In this document: one piece after another, positions 6,318 through 8,700 of the stretch
Layout: every line of letters begins with the position of its first letter
Position numbering within the stretch: the stretch's first letter is position 1
NCBI GenBank assembly: GCA_016200675.1
Contig: JACQEH010000108.1
Span: forward strand, 1 to 8,700
Reading direction: 5' to 3'
Source: Chloroflexota bacterium
Lineage (GTDB): Bacteria > Chloroflexota > Limnocylindria > Limnocylindrales > CSP1-4
Length of the DNA: 8,700 bases
Position numbers and translations under genes: made by a program
Notes under the pieces: generated by a model
The model's database searches: none
What the model was told of the DNA's origin: nothing
Seen by the model: the letters and a program-made list of their open reading frames with translations, nothing else

Positions 6318-6817
6318 CGACGGGTGGCGCGGCCTGGTGGACCGGCAAGCTGCGCCAGGCCCGAGTACATCTTCGGGCCCGGGTGTCCGACGCCGAGCGG
6401 CATGAGCTCGAGGCCTGGCTGAGCCCCCGACAGGCCGCGATCTTCGACGCGATGACGGTCGCCGACCGGCGCCACGGCCTCGATGTAGTGGCCGCCCTTC
6501 GCGCCGGCGGCGTCGAGGCCACCGATGCCCTCGTGGCCGGGCTCCTCCACGACGCCGGCAAGGGCCAGACCGGCTTCCTGCCCCGGGTCATCCATTCGCT
6601 CGGCCAGGCGTACGGGACCTGGATCCCGGCTAGCGCCCGCCGCCTTCCGGGCCTCGGCGCCCCGCTGGATCGGCTGGCCACGCATCCCGAGGCGTCGGCC
6701 CGGCTCGCGGAGGCTGCCGGCTGCTCCCTGCGGACGGTCGAGCTGATCCGCTGGCAGGAAGCCCCGCGCGATCCGGAATACGGCGAATCGCTGCGCCTCG
6801 CGGACGAGGCCAGCTGA
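6314..6817 (+). CDS. HD-domain putative phosphohydrolase
   Basis: This 167-residue cytosolic protein carries one HD domain, a metal-dependent phosphohydrolase fold that acts on nucleotides or related phosphate esters. The metal ligands can be followed: H54 in ADRRHGLDVV, H79-D80 in LLHDAGKG with K83 nearby, H124 in THPEAS, and D164 in RLADEAS as the likely last Asp. Where related proteins, as I recall them, carry a His-rich RRHQD-like segment, this one has IRWQEAP (145-151). The substrate cannot be deduced. The GTG start overlaps the upstream stop (GTGA, 4 nt) and the gene ends 1 nt before scpA, so it appears co-translated with both. In many bacteria a site-2 protease and scpAB are close neighbours, often with trpS between; here the HD gene takes that place. 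Confidence 0.85.
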   Translation: MTTGGAAWWTGKLRQARVHLRARVSDAERHELEAWLSPRQAAIFDAMTVADRRHGLDVVAALRAGGVEATDALVAGLLHDAGKGQTGFLPRVIHSLGQAYGTWIPASARRLPGLGAPLDRLATHPEASARLAEAAGCSLRTVELIRWQEAPRDPEYGESLRLADEAS

Positions 6818-6818
6818 C

Positions 6819-7733
6819 GTGACCGACGCCGGGTTCGCCCCGCCGGCGGCAGCCGATGCCGGCGCCTTCCCCGGGCCGGGGCCGGCCGTCCGGTTCGGGG
6901 CGGCCCGCCGGCCGGAGGAGGCGACGGAGATCGTGCTGGCCGACTGGGCCGGCCCGCTCGGCCTCCTCCTGACCCTGATCGAGGCCCGCCGCCTCGATGT
7001 CATGACGGTGCCCCTCGGTGCCCTCGCCGGCGCCTACCTCGAGGCCCTGGCGACCCTGGAGGGCGACCGGATCACGAATGTCAGCTCCTTCGTCGCCGTC
7101 GCCAGCCAGCTCATCCTCATCAAGAGCCGGGCGATGCTCCCGCGGCGGGCCGAGCCGGGCGCGCTCGATGCCCTGGAGGACGACGGCGTCGACCCCGAGG
7201 CGGAGCTCCGGGAGCGGCTCCTCCTGTACCGCGCCTATCGCGACGCCGGCGTCGCCCTGCAGGCCGTGGCCGCGGAGCGCCAAGGGCTCTTCCGGCGCGA
7301 ACCCTCGACCGCACTCGCGGCAGCCGTTGCGGGTGCCCGTGCCCCGGAATCCCCGGCCCTCGACCCGGTGTCCCTCGGCCGCGCCCTCGCCCGCCTGGCG
7401 GCGGTCATCGCCCCGGCCGAGCCCGCGCCCGAGGTCATCCGCCGGGCCGTGACCCTGACGGAGCGCGCACGCCTCATCCGGACCGCCCTCGCCAACGCGC
7501 CGTCCATCGTTCTCCAGGACCTCCTCGCGGGCGTCCGCGATCGGATCGTGATCACCGTCACCTTCTTGGCCATGCTCGAGCTCATGAAGCGACGCGAGAT
7601 CGTCGTCGAGCAGGCAGCGCCCTTCGGCCCGATCACCGCCCGTCGGACGACGGCGGCCGAGCGAGCTGCCGCAGGTCTCGGCGCCGACGCCGACGAGGCG
7701 CCCCTCGACGAGTCCATGGCCGGCTTCCGATGA
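6819..7733 (+). CDS. scpA: Segregation and condensation protein A
   Basis: This 304-residue kleisin closes the SMC ring and, with ScpB, forms the bacterial condensin that compacts and segregates chromosomes. The N-terminal SMC-neck-binding part shows the family pattern AGPLGLLLTLIEARRLDV (44-61), where GPLDLLL is usual, then VSSFVAVASQLILIKSRAMLP (88-108). The middle (about 110-205) is a variable linker with the region that contacts ScpB. The C-terminal winged helix holds VTFLAMLELMKRREIVVEQ (247-265) and PFGPI (268-272). About 38 Pro/Gly/Ala-rich residues precede the conserved domain and an acidic tail follows it. A short distance (1 nt) from the HD gene and a 4-nt ATGA overlap with scpB indicate an operon. 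The GTG start is taken because it sits directly at the previous stop; a later start would be closer to the usual N-terminus. Confidence 0.95.
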   Translation: MTDAGFAPPAAADAGAFPGPGPAVRFGAARRPEEATEIVLADWAGPLGLLLTLIEARRLDVMTVPLGALAGAYLEALATLEGDRITNVSSFVAVASQLILIKSRAMLPRRAEPGALDALEDDGVDPEAELRERLLLYRAYRDAGVALQAVAAERQGLFRREPSTALAAAVAGARAPESPALDPVSLGRALARLAAVIAPAEPAPEVIRRAVTLTERARLIRTALANAPSIVLQDLLAGVRDRIVITVTFLAMLELMKRREIVVEQAAPFGPITARRTTAAERAAAGLGADADEAPLDESMAGFR

Positions 7734-8425
7734 TCGACGAGACGGCCGCCGGCGAGCTCGCCGCGATTCTCGACGACGTGGATGTCCCAGTCGCGCCCGG
7801 CGGTCCCGACCCGACGGTGGTCGACCCGGGCGTCGGCGAGCTCACCGAGCGATCGCTCGAGGCGCTCCTGTTCGTCGCCGAGCGGCCGCTGGCTCGGCGC
7901 GAGATCGCGACCCTCGCCGGGGTCGATCGAGACGCGGTCGATGCGGCCCTCGGCGACCTCGAGGTCACCCTGCGCGACCGCGGCATCCGGTTGATCCTGT
8001 CGGCCGATCGCGTCGAGCTGGCGACCGCCCCCGAGGCCGGAGCGCTCATCGCCAGGTTCGTGGGGGCGGATGCGGTGCGTCTCACACCCGCTGCCCTCGA
8101 GACCCTCGCGATCGTCGCCTACCGCCAGCCGGTGACGAAGGCGGTCATCGAGCGGATCCGGGGCGTCGACTCCGACTACACGATCCGGGGCCTGCTGCAC
8201 CGGCGCCTCGTGACCGAGCTCGGCCGCTCGGATGCCCCGGGCCGGCCGATCCTGTACGGCACCGGCTTCGACTTCCTGGAGCGCTTCGGCCTGACGTCGC
8301 TCGACGACCTGCCGTCGCTCGATGCCGACGTGGCGGCCCGCCTCGTCGACCCGGAGGGCGCCGCGGCCGTCGCCGGCTGGGTGCCGCAGGATGACGCCAC
8401 TCGCGATGGCTCGGCCGATGCCTGA
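7730..8425 (+). CDS. scpB: Segregation and condensation protein B
   Basis: This 231-residue protein is the ScpB (kite) partner of ScpA; two copies bind the kleisin through tandem winged-helix domains. The first winged helix spans about 40-110 (SLEALLFVAERPLARREIA) and the second about 117-190. The family hallmark is LTPAALETLAIVAYRQPVTK (118-137), followed by IRGVDSDYTIRGLLHRRLV (143-161), the GRPILYGTGFDFLERFGL segment (171-188) and a DLP end (193-195). A 38-residue acidic N-terminal extension precedes the domain and a short variable tail follows it. ATG 7730 overlaps the scpA stop by 4 nt (ATGA), the usual arrangement for producing the two subunits together. Its last codons overlap the start of the following pseudouridine synthase gene. 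Confidence 0.96.
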   Translation: MIDETAAGELAAILDDVDVPVAPGGPDPTVVDPGVGELTERSLEALLFVAERPLARREIATLAGVDRDAVDAALGDLEVTLRDRGIRLILSADRVELATAPEAGALIARFVGADAVRLTPAALETLAIVAYRQPVTKAVIERIRGVDSDYTIRGLLHRRLVTELGRSDAPGRPILYGTGFDFLERFGLTSLDDLPSLDADVAARLVDPEGAAAVAGWVPQDDATRDGSADA

Positions 8426-8700
8426 GGAACGGCTCCAGAAGGTCCTTGCCGCCGCCGGCGTCGCGTCGCGCCGGGCCAGCGAGGTCCTCATCTCGAGCGG
8501 CCGCGTCCGGGTCGATGGGCGCATCGCGACGCTCGGTGAGCAGGTCGATCCCGCCTCCGCCCACATCGAGGTGGACGGCATTCCCGTCGGCGTCGGCGCC
8601 GCCCGGGCCTACGTCGCCCTCCACAAGCCGATGGGCGTGACCGCCACGACCCGCGATCGGCACGCGGAGGTGACCGTCCTGGACCTGATCCCGACGGCCC
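8418..8700 (+). CDS. rluB: RluB/RsuA-family rRNA pseudouridine synthase (partial, 3' end outside window)
   Basis: Ninety-four codons are visible before the window edge. The protein opens with ERLQKVLAAAGVASRRASE and SGRVRVDG (about 4-34), an S4 RNA-binding domain. Then comes AYVALHKPMGVTATT (63-77), the beginning of the pseudouridine synthase domain with its KP-G motif. The catalytic Asp (in GRLD) lies beyond the edge. RluB-type enzymes isomerise a uridine in helix 89-90 of 23S rRNA, and the gene right after scpB is usually of this type; RsuA or RluE/F specificity cannot be excluded from this fragment. Three in-frame ATG codons compete: 8391, 8406 and 8418. I chose 8418 because it begins next to the conserved ERLQKVLA and overlaps scpB by only 8 nt. 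None has a strong ribosome binding site. Confidence 0.9.
   Translation, partial: MPEERLQKVLAAAGVASRRASEVLISSGRVRVDGRIATLGEQVDPASAHIEVDGIPVGVGAARAYVALHKPMGVTATTRDRHAEVTVLDLIPTA

Noticed and set aside
7235..8581. A 448-codon open frame on the minus strand opposite scpA, scpB and rluB
   Set aside because: It is a complementary shadow of three well-supported genes, with no motif and a low-complexity end.
1..8700. CRISPR arrays, tRNA or rRNA genes, insertion sequences, prophage or defence genes
   Set aside because: I saw no regularly spaced repeat array, no tRNA cloverleaf signature, no transposase and no defence-type domain. The tyrosine recombinase is the chromosomal Xer type, not evidence of a mobile element.

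Overview
The window is a compact, very GC-rich stretch of bacterial chromosome. All ten recognisable genes lie on the + strand, from tlyA near the left edge to an RluB-type pseudouridine synthase cut by the right edge. GC-rich third codon positions, frequent GTG starts (about six of ten genes) and overlapping or nearly touching genes point to a high-GC bacterium. The order tlyA-nadK-recN-xerD...scpA-scpB-rluB is the conserved core seen in Actinomycetota and also found in Chloroflexota. A site-2-protease-like gene and an HD-domain gene just before scpA fit Chloroflexota somewhat better, for example an uncultured Limnocylindria/Ellin6529-type lineage. That placement is inference from gene content and family memory, not from a marker gene.

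Layout. Positions 1-364 hold no gene I can support. They contain a strong GC hairpin (92-113) and a C-rich degenerate tandem repeat (188-250). The first gene block (365-5535) is tlyA (rRNA 2'-O-methyltransferase), nadK (NAD kinase), recN (SMC-like repair ATPase), xerD (tyrosine recombinase) and a membrane PH-like/SHOCT protein, with 11 bp or less between genes. A 128-bp gap (5536-5663) is the only real intergenic space after tlyA starts. It holds a small palindrome, a possible -10 element and a 7-bp hairpin. The second block (5664-8700) is a site-2-protease-like membrane protein, an HD-domain phosphohydrolase, scpA, scpB and the start of rluB, joined by overlaps of 4-8 nt or a 1-nt gap, so translational coupling is likely.

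Functionally this is a housekeeping cluster. RecN, XerD and ScpA/ScpB serve chromosome repair, dimer resolution and condensation. TlyA and RluB modify rRNA. NadK makes NADP. The PH/SHOCT protein, the protease-like protein and the HD protein have no assigned substrate.

I did not find a new multi-gene system. The points most worth a second look are the site-2-protease homologue whose HExxH motif reads HVFFH (catalytic Glu replaced by Val), the HD gene locked between it and scpA, a palindrome over the recN/xerD junction, and an in-frame 24-bp duplication in the tail of tlyA.
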